The notes under the pieces were generated by a model that did not search any database, was not told where the DNA came from, and saw only the letters and a program-made list of their open reading frames with translations. Positions 21,673 through 32,657 of a stretch of 64,000 bases of DNA are shown in pieces. Numbering within the stretch: the stretch's first letter is position 1; every line of letters begins with the position of its first letter. The translations under genes were made by a program, and so were the position numbers. Source of the DNA: Cyanophora paradoxa (lineage: Eukaryota > Glaucocystophyceae > Cyanophorales > Cyanophoraceae); the NCBI GenBank assembly GCA_004431415.1, contig QPMI01000039.1, positions 620,001-684,000 of the forward strand, in the 5' to 3' direction.

Positions 21673-24181
21673 ATGGCGGCGGAGAGCTATGACCTCTTCC
21701 TCTCCCACAAGCAGAGCACGGGCGGCGACCTCGCCGGCCGCATCAAATCCGAGGTCCGCCCCCGTCGCCCGCCCGGCCCGCCCGCCCGGCCGGTTCGAGC
21801 TCCGCGGGCGCAGCTGGAGGTGCTGCGGCCGGGGATCCGCGTCTTCATCGACGTGGACGCTCTGGGCGACATCCACGACCTCGCGGCCGTCATCCGCAGC
21901 ACCCGCTGCTTCGTCCTCATCATCACGCCCGGTGCGCCGCGCGCGCCCGCACCAAAGAGAGCTCGATTCATGATCATCGCCCGCCGCTGCTTATATAATT
22001 ACGCGCGCTCGCTCGCGCCGCAGAGTGGCTGGAGAGCCTGTTCGTCCTGCGGGAGCTTGCCACCGCCGTCCGCGCGCAGCGCCGCATCCTCATCGTCTGG
22101 GACCGCGACCGGCTCCCCAACTTCCCCCAGAGTGCCCCCGCCCCCCAGCCGCTCTCCCGGCGGCCGCCGGGCTGTTAACGTTAAGGCGGCTGCAGTCGAC
22201 TCGCGGACGGTGCTGCCACGCATCGACGAGATGGGCGACGCCGAGCTGCGGGGGACCCTGCAGCGCGTCCTCATGATCAAGGCCCGCCTCGCTCGCCCCG
22301 CCGGCCCCGCTGCGCCCGGCGCGAGGGGCGGCGCAGGCGATTCCGTACATCCGGGAGAAGGCTTTCCGGGAGACGGCGCTGCGGGAGATCCTCCAGCGCT
22401 TCGACGCCGCCCAGCCCTTCCGCATGGACGCCGCCCCGGCCCCCGCCCCGGCCCCCGCCCCCATCAACCACGGCGCTGCGGCTGTGGTGCGCCGCGCGCG
22501 CCGCCGCTCAGCGGCTGCGGCTGCGCGGCGAAGTGACGCGGGGCGGCAGGCGGCGGACATGGCGCGCCTCTCCGTCTCCGTCCGCCCCCCCACCCCCCGC
22601 CCGCCCCGCCCTGCCGGCCCTGAGGCCCCGTAGGAGCTGAGCGTGCGGTCGGGGGAGAGCGTCGCGGCCGCCGTGGCGCGGGCCGCCCCAGGGCAGACAA
22701 TCCGCGTTCAGCCCGGCCGGTGCACATGCGTCCCTTCCCCGGCCCAGAGCGGCCCCTCGGACCGACCCGGCGCCGCAGGTACAAGGAGCAGCTGGTGCTG
22801 GACAAGGCGGTGCACGTCGTCGGGCCGCGGGAGGCCGTCCTCGAGTGGGACCAGAGCCCCACGCTGCACTGCAAAGGGCCTGTGGCGCCGAGCGTCAAGG
22901 GCATCACGATCCGGAACACGGGGCCGAAGAATGGGACACTGTGGATCACGGGCGGGAGCCAGGCGGTCGTGGAGGGCTGCGATGTGTCCAGCGCCGGCAT
23001 GAACGGCATCGAAGTCAAAGACGACGGGACGGCCCCGACGCTGCGCGGTGGGCGCCCCGGCCCACCCCCGCCCCCTGCCCTCCGTTTGACCGATTCCGCG
23101 ATGCGCAGGGAACGCGGTGCACGACTGCGGCGGGGCGGGCATCTTCTTCTACACGTCGGCAAAGGGCGTCGCGGAGGGCAACGACGTCTACGGCAACGCG
23201 AACTCGGGCATCCAGATCAGTGAGGGCGCGGACCCCGTCGTGAAGGGCAACAAGGTCCACGACGGCAAGGCGGCCGGCATGTACGTGCTGGAGAACGGGC
23301 GGGGCACGGTCGAGGGCAACGACGTCTACGGCAACGCGAACTCGGGCATCGCAATCAAGACCGGCGCGGACCCCGTCGTGCGGGGCAACAAGGTCCACGA
23401 CGGCAAGCAGGGCGGCATCCTCGTGTACGAGAACGGGCGGGGCACGGTCGAGGGCAACGACGTCTACGGCAACGCGAAGTCGGGCATCCAGATCTCGATC
23501 GGCGCTGACCCCGTCGTGCGGGGCAACACGGTCCACGACGGCAAGGCGGGCGGCATCCTCGTGAATGAGAACGGGCGGGGCACAGTTGAGGGCAACGACG
23601 TCTACGGCAACGTGCAGCCCGGCATCGGGATCTCGACCGGCGCTGACCCCGTCGTGAAGGGCAACAAGGTCCACGACGGCAAGCAGGGCGGCATCTTCGT
23701 GTGTGAGAACGGGCGGGGCACGGTCGAGGGCAACGACGTCTACGGCAACGCGTTCTCGGGCATCGAGATCAAGACCGGCGCGGACCCCGTCGTGCGGGGC
23801 AACAAGGTCCGCGACGGCAAGCTGGAAGGCATCTTTGTGTACGAGAACGGGCGGGGCACCGTCGAGGGCAACGACGTCTACGGCAATGCGCTGGCGGGCA
23901 TCCAGATCAGGGAGGGCGCGGACCCCGTCGTGCGGGGCAACCGGTGCGCCCGCGAGCTCCTCTGTGCCTATAATCCCCCCGCATCTCCTCCGCCCCTGAC
24001 ACCCGCCCCCCGCAGGGTGCACGACCAGAAGTACGGGATCTGCGTGCGAGACGGCGGCAAGGGCACCATTTCTGGGAACACGCTCGAGCGCATCTCGGAC
24101 CCGTCCTACGCGCCCTGCAGCGGCGTGAAGGTCCTCGACGGCTGCACCCCGGCCGTGCAGGGGAACACGTTCCGCCAGTAG
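21673..24181 (+). CDS. TIR domain + beta-helix protein (unit B)
   Basis: ATG 21673 starts MAAESYDLFLSHKQSTGGDL, a canonical TIR box 1. After a GT-AG intron come LEVLRPGIRVFIDVDALGDI and VIRSTRCFVLIITP, then EWLESLFVLRELATAV and RRILIVWDRDRLPNF. The Glu in FVLREL aligns with the catalytic Glu of NAD-cleaving TIRs (W-C-x-x-E), so NADase activity is possible but unproven. A helical linker (IDEMGDAELRGTLQRVLMIK, IREKAFRETALREILQRFDA) precedes an acceptor CCCGTAG at about 22,633. The beta-helix follows: ELSVRSGESV, LVLDKAVHVVGPREAV, six 46-residue repeats (about 23,180-23,945), and the final exon ending VQGNTFRQ, TAG 24,179-24,181. The helix half is about 90% identical to that of unit A. Joining the TIR and helix in one transcript is inference. 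Confidence 0.7.
23180..23945 (+). repeat. 138-bp beta-helix repeat array, six units (unit B)
   Basis: Same unit as in the unit A gene, one repeat fewer. Variable patches run ANSG, ANSG, AKSG, VQPG, AFSG, ALAG. Repeats 4-6 match unit A repeats 5-7 almost base for base, as expected from recent duplication or gene conversion. Confidence 0.9.
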
Positions 24182-24857
24182 CGCTTGAATTGTGTTTGTC
24201 CTAGCTATGGTTGAATTGTGTGAAGTCCTCCGGGCGCTGGCTCGAATCCAGACAAGGCCGACTCGGAGAGAGCGAGCCCGAGGCCAATCGCTATGGCGCG
24301 GATTGCGATCGACGTCGACGGCCGCGGACATGGCCGACGGATGGAGAGGAGCAAACTGCAATACGCGGAATCGGCGGGGCCGCGAACTCCAAGCCGCCAG
24401 CGCACCCGGCCGATGAGAAGAGTCGCCCGCGCCTCGACCTCCGAGCCCGGAGCGCCGGGGCGAGTCGAGAGGACTAGAGATTCGGTCAAATTTCCTATTT
24501 GCTAGTTTGTCAAGCGAGAGGCACCGGTGGCGTACGCGTGGTCGCCAGACGCTCCACTGGGCCATCGATGATCAGTCGCGGCCCTGGTCGCCTAGATCAG
24601 CCTAATTATAAGCCATCAGACGCCGTTGCGGCAGCGCGCCTTGACGCTGACGGATCTGAACGCTTACCAGTATGGATCATGGATCAGTACTAGTCTGCTG
24701 CGGTGCCGGCGGCAGCACGCACCTGGCGAAGTCCACGGCCATCGTGGGCATCGGCTCCCGCGGCCAGCTCGAGCTCGGCGACGCATCCGATGGTGCCTAT
24801 GCGCCGCCTGGCCCCTCCGCCCTGCGCGCCGCCTCGCGCGCGCCCCGTGCCGCTCAC
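24182..24857. repeat. Duplicated intergenic/5' region, unit C
   Basis: Third copy of the spacer. The first 60 bp match 355-415 almost exactly. It has the TATAAGCCATCAGACG segment but only one copy of the GGCATCGGCTCCCGCGGCCAG element (about 24,745). Confidence 0.65.
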
Positions 24858-27800
24858 ATGGCGCGCGCGCCCTCTGCCTCAGTGTCGCCGAGCGACCACG
24901 AGTCGCGGAAAGAGAGCGCGCGGGGAGAGAAAGCGCCCGACGGCCCCGCCGCGAGCAAGTACAAGAGCCTCAGGAGGCGGCCCTCCTCGTGCGCTGCCCC
25001 GCAGTGCCCCGGCCCGCGCCGCGCCGCGCCGCGGCGACCGACGAGCGCCCCGCGCCCCGCAGCATCGCGTTCCTCAGGGCGGAGCTCGGGAACATCAAGA
25101 CGCTGCAGGGCGAGATCCGCCGCGTCATCGACGACCTCAGCCACGGTGCCTCGAGCTCGCGCGAGGCGTCGCAGCTAAGGCGGCGGCGGGGCGGGGCGGG
25201 CAGACGGCGGGGCGGGCAGACGCTCGCGAACTTCTCGGCGCCTGGCCTCCTCGGCGAGCACCTCCCGCCCGGCATCGTTCCGCTCTCGACGGCGCCCCCG
25301 GGGCCCCGTGTACTCCGCGGGCACGTGCGTGGCCGCGGCCGGGAAACCGCTCCTGAGGCCGGAACGTCTTCTTAAGGCGCCGCAGCTGGCAGTCTCGCTT
25401 TCGGGCCTCGACGCGTACGTGGACCGCGTCCGCATCTCCAAGAGCGGTGCGTCCGGGCAGCCGGCGATCGCGAGCAGATCGATTCTCCACCGCGATCTCG
25501 ATCGACGCGGCCGCAGGGTTCGTAGTGGTGGTCGCCAGGGACGGCACCGGGAAGCCCGCGCCATCGCCTACCGCGTGCGCCGCTCGATCTGTTCTCAGCT
25601 GAAGCTGAGCTAGCGCTCATGATCACGCTTCGCGCCCGGGGCGGCAGCGGCCGGAGGTAGTGGTGCGGCGGACGGCGCCCGGGGCAGAGAACCGCACGGG
25701 GACGACCATCGAGTTCGTGCCCACGGAAGAACTCTCGGACCCAGCCCTCAAGGCCCGCCCGCCCGCCCCGCTCGGCCCTTCTGCGCTCGCTCGCTCGCCT
25801 CGTGACCAGCTTCGCCCTTCCCCGCGCAGGCGTTCATGGAGGCGCTGCCGAAGGACATCTCCTCCCTGCCCCTCTCCGAGTCGAGCTCGGCAGCGGGCCT
25901 CCGGGCACGCGCCGCCTCGCTGCTGCCGCGCACCACGGTCCCCGGCGCGCGCGTCGAGCGGAGCGGGGAGGAGGCGGGGCGAGGCGCCCCCCTCATGAAC
26001 CGTGCGCCGCCTCGGGCTTCCCCTCGCGCTCCGATTCGGCGTCGACTCGGATCGCAGGGCTTGACTTCGAGGCGGAGGGGCGGGACTACGCCGGCCGCTG
26101 GCGCAAGCTCATCGGGGCGCCGGGGGCCCCTCCCAACGAGACCCTCCACCTCCTCATCGGCGTCGCCACGCCGAAGGACGGCGCGCGCGCGCTTCCCTCT
26201 CGAGCCGCGCCGCGGTCGGCGTCGCGCTCTTCCAACGCCGCGCAGAGCTGAACGCGGGGCTGAACGAGCTGACGGTCGCGATCATCATTGTCTCGGCCGT
26301 CTGCGGCTCGGCCGCCCTCGTCCTCGGCCTCCTCCTCATCGTCGAGGCGCGCCTGCGCGCCCCGCTCTCCCTCGAAGGATCTAGCTGAAGCTCACTCGGT
26401 CCGGGCGCAGGTGCGGCGCGTGATGCGGCGCTTTGAGCAGGAGATTGCCCTCGTCTCGTTCTTCTCGCTGGACCCCGCCGCCACGGGCCCCGCGCCCCCG
26501 TCCCGCCGCCCCTCCGCACGCTCTTCCCGCTCCGGCTCCGATTCGAGCGGCGCCCCGGCGCCGGCCGCCCCTCCCGGCGGCCGTCACTTTCGCGCCGGCG
26601 CGGCGGGGCTTGTGGGCCTCGGCGCCGTCCTGGCGCCCGCCCCGGCGCCCGCCGAGCCGCCGGACGCTGAGGCGGCGGGCCCTCCGGAGGACCACGGCTC
26701 GCACGCGGTGCACAGCCCCATCTCGGAGCTCGACCGCGTAGGGGCCGCCCTCGCCAAGATGCGGTCCGCTGTTCTCTTCCAGCTTGAGAGCAGCTTGTCC
26801 TAGGCCTGCGGCATCGGATCTAACGCTCGGGTCGGGCCGGGTCGGTTCGGGTCGGCAGGCAAGCGGTCCTCGTCTCCTCGTCCGTCTCCGACGCGCTGCT
26901 GGTCGTGGGGGCCGGCGCCGGCGCCGGCGCCGGGCCGCCGGGCCGCTCGGCGGCGCCCCTCGTGCACATGAACGCGGCGGCGCGGCGGATGTTCTACCCC
27001 CCCTGGGCGCCCCCCGGGGAGGTGGGGGGGGAGCTGGCGCGGCGCCCGCCCGTCCTGCAGTACTTCGCGCCGCGCGACTGGCCCGCCCTCGCCGCCTTCC
27101 TCGCCGACCCCCGCGCCGAGGGGGACACCCTCGAGCTCGACGCCGTCGCCCGCCCCGCCCCGCTCCCCCACGACCCGACCGCCTTTTCTCCGCCCTTCGG
27201 CCCGGGCGCAGCCGCCGCGCCGCGCCCGAGCCCCTTCGAGATCGACATCTCCGTCGGCCGCGCCGGCCACGCCTTCGTCGCCGCAGGGGCCGTTCCTAGG
27301 CCCCCGGATCCGACCCCCTTCGCGTTCGGCCCCGCCGCGGACGCGGCCGCGGCCGCCGTCGGGCGGGTCTTCCCTGTGGAGATCTCGGTCGGGCGCATGG
27401 CCTTCGAGCACCAGGACCTCCAGGTCCGCCCCGGGCCCGCTCCGATCGAGCTGCGCGCCCCGATGCCGAGTGGCAGGTGCTGGTGGGAGCTGCGCGCCCG
27501 ATGCCGAGCGGCAGGTGCTGGTGGTGCGGGACGCGACGCAGCGCAAGGCGATGGAGCGCTCCGTCCTCCAGAGCGAGCTCCGCGCCCGCGTCCGCGGCGC
27601 CGAGCTCCACGTGCCCCGCCCTCCCCGCTCCTCTCCTCCTCCGCTCCTTCTCTACATCTTCCGCAGCGTGTGCTGGACAGCGCGGCGTGCCCCTTCATCG
27701 GCGTCGACCGCGCCCTCCTCATCACCTCCTGGCGCGCCTGATTTGGGCTCTACGCGACCCCGTCTCACGCTCTTCTTCCCCGCAGGAACGCGGCGTGCGC

Positions 27801-30800
27801 GCGCCTGACGGGCGTGCCCCCCGCGGCGGCCGTCGGGCGGCCCTTCCTCGCCCTCGTGGAGGCCGCGGAGCGCGGGGCGGCCGAGGCGCTCCTCGCGCGG
27901 GTGCTCGCGGCGGGGCCCCCGGCGGCCGCGACGACCGCGGGGCCCGGCCGAACCGGTCGAGGTCACTCTGAAGGCGCACCCGCCCTCCCCTCCGCCTCTC
28001 CTTCTCCTTCTTATCGGGCGGGCGGGGCGGGCGGGGGGGGCCCGCGGGTGCTGCGGCTGCTGCTGGGGGCGACGGCGCGGCACGACGCCGAGGGCCGCGT
28101 CGTCGGCGCCATCGTCGTCGGCCAGGCCCGCGCCGCATGCTCGCCCATGCCAAAGCCGGCTCCAGAGCTCTAGATCTGGCGCCCCCGCCCGCGCCGGCGC
28201 CGGCGCCGGCGCCAGATCTAGAGCTTCGCTTAGCGCTTAGCTTCGCTTCGGCGCGCCCCATGCTCGCCCACGCTGGAGCCAGAGCTCTGCTGAGCGCTCG
28301 CTCGCGTTCACGCGCCGCAGGACATCACGGAGAAGCGGCGCCCGATCGAGGCCGAGGCCGTCAACGAGGCGCGCGCGCCCCTGCGTTCCGCCCGCTCCGC
28401 CCGCTCGACGCCCGCGGGACGCGCAGACGAAGAACAAGTTCCTCGCCTACGCCGTCCACGAGCTCCGCACGCGCGCCCGCAGCCCGCCGCCCCCGCCCAG
28501 CCCCCGCCCCGCCCCGAGCCGCCGGGGCATGGCAGGCCGCTGGACGGGATGTTCGGGATGGCGGAGGCCGCTGATGGCAGGCCGCTGATGTTCGAACATC
28601 ATTAGTCGAGGCGGAGGGGAGAGCGCGCTGGACGCCGAGCAGCGCGACCTCCTCGCCAACCTCCGCCTCGGCCCGCCCCTGTCCTGCCCCGGGCCGCCGT
28701 CTCGGCTTGACTTGCGCCGGGCGCGCGCGCAGCGTGCGAGCAGATGCTGCTGACCGTGAACGACCTCCTCGACGCGCGCCCGCCCCGCGCCCGCCCCGGC
28801 CCCGCCCCGCCGGAGCCCCGCTCGCCTGACGCCCGCCGCAGCTGCAGAAGATCGACGCGCGCCGCCCGCCCCGCCCCTCCCCTCTCGCCCCGGCTAGATT
28901 CTTTGACGTACCCCCCTTCATTCGCAGGCCGGGAAGATGGCGCTTGAGAGCATCGAGTTCGACCTGCGCGCCGCCGTCGAGGAGGTCGTCGAGGCGCGCC
29001 CGAGGCGAGCGGGCGCCCTCCGGAGCCGCTTACGCCCCCGCAGGTGGTGGCGCCGACGGCGTTCGGGAAGGGGGTCGAGGTGGCGAGCCACGTGCCCCCG
29101 GAGGCCCCCGCCCGCCTCCTCGGCGACCCCCACCGCCTCAAGCAGGCCCGCCCCCGCCCCCGGCCCCCGGCCCCCCGCCTCGAGGCCCTCACGCCGCCTC
29201 GCGCGCGCCGCCTCAGATCCTCGCAAACTTCGCATCGAACGGCGTCAAGGCGCCCTCCTCCCGCCCCGCGCCCCCCGCGCCCCCCGCGCCGCCGACTCCG
29301 CAGCGCGCCGCAGTTCACGCAGCGCGGCCACGTCGTCGTCTCCGTGCGGCTCCTGCAGCCGCCGGGCCCGGCCCCGGCCCCGGCCCCGGCCCCGGCGCCC
29401 GCGCCACGCTCCGCTTCGAGACCCGCGACACCGGCGTCGGCATCCCCAGGCGCGCCGCCCCGCCCGTGCCGGGCCGGGGCGGGGCGCCGGCCCTAGAAAC
29501 GCGCGCGGGGGGCAGGGAGGGCCTGGAGCGCATTTTCAAGGATTACGCGCAGGCCGACCAGAGCATCACGCGGCGCGCCCCGTCCCGCCCCGGTCCCGCC
29601 CCTGCCCCGAGCGAGCGCGGGGCGGGGCGGGGCGGGCAGGATGTTCGGGGGCACGGGGATGGGCCTGGCGATCGCGAAGCGGCTGGCGGAGCTGATGGGC
29701 GGCGCCGTCGGCGTCGCCTCCGTCCCCAGCCGCGGCAGCGTCTTCCACCTCGAGCTGACCCTGCCCGTCGCCCCCGGCCCGACCCCGCCCGCGCTCCCGG
29801 CCCTGGGCGTGGAGACGGAGGCGGAGGCGGGGCGGCCGGCGGTGCTGGTGCTGCACCGCGACGCGGCGGTGGCTGAGATCCTCTGCGACTACGCCGCCGC
29901 CCTCGGCTGGCGGCCCCTCCCCGGCGGCGGCGCCGGCCCCGCCGGCGACGACGAAGGGCCCCGCGTTGTCCTCGTCGACGACGGGTACGACGAGGGCGGC
30001 GAGGGCGAGGCCGGGGGCGAGGGCGGCGGGCCGCCGGCGCTGCCGGCCGGGGCGGCCGTCGTGCGTCTGGTGGACCCTGTGCCCCACGCCCGCCGGCGCG
30101 CCGCGCGGAGGGCTAGCGCCGGCGCCGGCGCCGGCGGCGGGCTGGAGCTGCGGAAGCCGGTGCGGCTGCACCGCCTCGCGGCGGCCCTCGCGCGCACCCG
30201 CGAGGCCCTCGCGGGTTCCGCGCGGGCGTCGCCCTCCGGACCGGCCGCCGCGGGCCCGGAGCCTGCGGCGGAGGAGGAACGCGAGCCGCCGCTCGCGGGC
30301 GCCGCGGCGGCTGGCGCGGCGGAGGGCGCGGCCGCGGGCGGGAGTCCCCAGCGTCGCCTGGGGCCGAGCCGGCGCCGGCGCCGGCGGCGGGGGCGAGCAG
30401 CCGGCCGCCAGCCCAGGGCCAGCAGCCGCCGCAAGGCAGGGACCGCTGGAGGACGGCCTGGGGCGGGCGGCGGCCCCCGCCGGCCTCGCCGTCCTCGTCG
30501 TCGACGACGTCGACATGAAGCGCGTACCCCGCGCCCCGCCCGCCCCGCTCCGCCGAGCTGACCCGCCCGCCCCGCGCAGCCGCAAGGTCCTCCTCCGGGC
30601 CCGAGCGGTGTTCCCCCGTCAGGTGTGCGCGGCGCTGCTGCGGCGGGCGGGGCTGGGCCCGGGCCTCGAGGTGGAGACGGCGGTGCACGGCGCGGAGGCG
30701 GTGGCGGCCGTGCGGCGGCGGCGGCCGCGGGGCGCGCCCCCTTCGACGTGATCTTCATGGACATCGAGGCGCCCCGCCCTCCGCCCCGGCCTCTCCCCGC

Positions 30801-31299
30801 CCCGGCCCCGCCGAGCGGCGGGGCCCCGGCCCGCAGATGCCGGTGAAGGACGGGCGGCAGGCGAGCCGCGAGATACGCGCCCTGGTGCCCCCGCCCCGCC
30901 CCAGTCCCTGCACCCGCCTCCGCGTGCGGCGCCGAGCGGGCGCGCGGGCCGCAGGAGGCGGCGGGGGAGACGCGGGGCCCGCCCTCCGCCATCGTCGCCC
31001 TCGTGCGCCGCGCCCGCCCCGCCGGCCCCGCGCCCCGCCGGTGCCGAGGGCGGGCCGGCTCGGGCCGGGGCCGGCTCGGGGCCGGCGGGCGGCAGACGGC
31101 GAACGCGCTCGGGGAGAACGAGGAGAACGGGCTTGACATGGACGACTGCCTCGTCAAGCCCGCCCCGCGCCCCGCCCCGCTCCAGCCGGCCCGGCCCGAC
31201 GCGCCCCGCAGGCCGCTGCGGAAGGAGCAGCTCACGCGCGTCGTCGAGCGCTTCCGCGCGGGGCGGGCGGCGGGGGCGGCGACGGCCCGGGAGCCCTGA
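24858..31299 (+). CDS. Hybrid sensor histidine kinase with 5' exons shared with the R-R-x-S genes
   Basis: The first two exons (MARAPSASVSPSD; IAFLRAELGNIKTLQGEIRR) are a third copy of the R-R-x-S gene start. After 25,200 the sequence is different. An extracytoplasmic sensor-like region follows (ETLANFSAPGLLG; GFVVVVARDGTG; FMEALPKDISSLPLSES), then a TM helix (LTVAIIIVSAVCGSAALVLG, about 26,268-26,360). Two PAS-like regions follow (VHMNAAARRMF...VLVVRDATQRKAME; VLDSAACPFIGVD...RNAACARLTGVP). The kinase core has H-box KNKFLAYAVHELR (His codon 28,457), N-box ILANFASNG, G1 DTGVGIP, F-box LERIFKDYAQADQ and G2 GTGMGLAIAKRLAELMGG. One degenerate receiver region (RVVLVDDGYD) precedes a complete receiver: VLVVDDVDMKR, FDVIFMDIE with phospho-acceptor Asp, MPVKDGRQAS and a conserved Lys in DDCLVKP. 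Stop TGA at 31,297-31,299. A phosphorelay role follows from the family. Whether transcription starts in the captured exons is inference; the kinase could start near 25,200. Confidence 0.75.
28150..28232. repeat. Perfect-arm inverted repeat in an intron of the kinase gene
   Basis: AGCTCTAGATCTGGCGCC and its reverse complement GGCGCCAGATCTAGAGCT flank a GCCGGC-rich centre. A strong hairpin would form in the pre-mRNA between the second PAS region and the H-box exons. Confidence 0.85.
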
Positions 31300-32201
31300 T
31301 CATGAGGGGAAGCCGCCGGGCCCTCGCTGACTGCCCCGCCATCCTTCCGCTAAGCTCCTCGAATATAACAGACCGTGCCCGCTGCCTCGAGCCGCTAGAT
31401 TCGACAGAGCTCTGCCTTCCTGGCGGGCGTGACGGGAGCTGTGCTAGGCCCAGGGCGGGTTCTCGAGGAGGAAAGCGCGGAGCCGGTCCAGGGCGCGGCG
31501 CGGGCGGCGGTGCGAGATCCTGTTCTTCTCCGCCCGCTCCATCTCCGCGAGCCTGGCGCCCCGTTGACGTCGACTTCGGAAGGAGCACGTGCACGCCGTG
31601 ACGGGGGCGGGGTAGCTACGAAGTATAGCGCACGTTTGGCTGGAGCCGTTGGGCTGGAACGGCCACGTCCACTCGGAGTCTCAGGGCCGATTTCATCGCA
31701 CCGGCAGTGCCACGGTGCGCCCTGGTTGAATGATCCGTCGATCGCGCCTGCGCCGCGCAGGAGGGCCGGCGCCGCACGCAGTCGACGTTGCGACCCGATC
31801 AAGCCCAGCCAAGTGCAACCTCTACCCCGTAGCGGCTCCAAGCCTCGAAGGTTCGAGTCTAAGCCGAGGGCAGGTGCCGCTGGAGGCCTCGCGCAGCGCT
31901 GTTCGCCGCGCGCAAGCGCTCGTCCGCCGTGCGCTTCAGCGACGCCTCTGTCAGGTCGTCGCACAGGTCAGGGCCGGTGGTCAGGCGGCCCTCTAGATCT
32001 GTCAGGTCGTCAGCCTCTGTCAGGCGGCGGTCAGGCATGTCACGAGGCGACAGAACCCACCACGCTAAACCATTGCACAGGCGCGTCAGGTGTGTCGCTT
32101 CTGGAGCTCAGGCACCGCGCGCAGTTCGTCGCAGTTCTGTAGGCACAACGGCAACACACTTCGACATAAATCCGCTTGAGCTCTCCCGCGGCCGTCTGGT
32201 C
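31300..32201. repeat. Intergenic region with an inverted copy of an interspersed repeat
   Basis: Positions about 31,590-31,965 are the reverse complement of the repeat found at about 8,680-9,000 and 21,045-21,480 (shared core GCGCTGCGCGAGGCCT, then CCCTCGGCTT and GGCTTGGA-like blocks). A cluster of GTCAGG/CAGGTCG motifs occupies 31,945-32,040. No gene is supported. Confidence 0.5.
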
Positions 32202-32657
32202 ATGGATCCCGCGGCCGTCTGGGCGGCATGGTGGTTCCATCATAATGAGCAGGCTGAAGCTCGCCGGCGGAGGCGTCTGGAAAAAGCAGCGGCCGAAGCT
32301 CGAGCTCGGGAGGAGGCGGCGCTGCAGCGTGCCTCGTTCGAGCGTGCCGCGTTCGAGCGTCAGCAGCAGCGAGCGCAGAAAGAGCAAGAGCGAGAGCGGG
32401 CACGTAGAAAGGAGCGGCAGGAGTGGCTTGCCGATCAATTGCAGCAGCAGCGCCTTTTCACTTTCGCGCTCCTCGCTGGCCTTCTCCTCCTGGCGGCCTA
32501 CATTCTCTTCTACATGCCGGCCGCGTCAGCCCCGCCGCCCGCAACCGCGCAGATGGCGATGGCGCATGCTCCGCAGAGGCAGCTCCCCGGCGGCACGCGT
32601 AAGCAGCAGCTGCCCGGGCGCGTGCCGGCAGGCGCCGGCGGCCACCGCCTCCCGTAG
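32202..32657 (+). CDS. Small coiled-coil, single-pass membrane protein
   Basis: A single-exon frame of 151 residues from ATG 32202 (MDPAAVWAAWWFHHNEQ). Residues about 20-85 are a highly charged Arg/Glu/Gln helix (EEAALQRASFERAAFERQQQ and similar) predicted to form a coiled coil. About 20 hydrophobic residues follow (FALLAGLLLLAAYILFYMPA), then a Pro/Ala/Gln-rich tail ending in GGHRLP before TAG. The layout suggests a tail-side anchored membrane protein with its coiled coil in the cytosol. No family is recognised. The frame stays open upstream to about 31,929, but codon quality falls and ATG 32202 is the natural start. Confidence 0.55.
   Translation: MDPAAVWAAWWFHHNEQAEARRRRRLEKAAAEARAREEAALQRASFERAAFERQQQRAQKEQERERARRKERQEWLADQLQQQRLFTFALLAGLLLLAAYILFYMPAASAPPPATAQMAMAHAPQRQLPGGTRKQQLPGRVPAGAGGHRLP

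Noticed and set aside
1-25000. Bacterial contamination or lateral gene island, suggested by beta-helix (NosD-like) and TIR domains
   Set aside because: All these genes carry the same short GT/GC-AG introns as the rest of the window, so they are resident nuclear genes whatever their ultimate origin.
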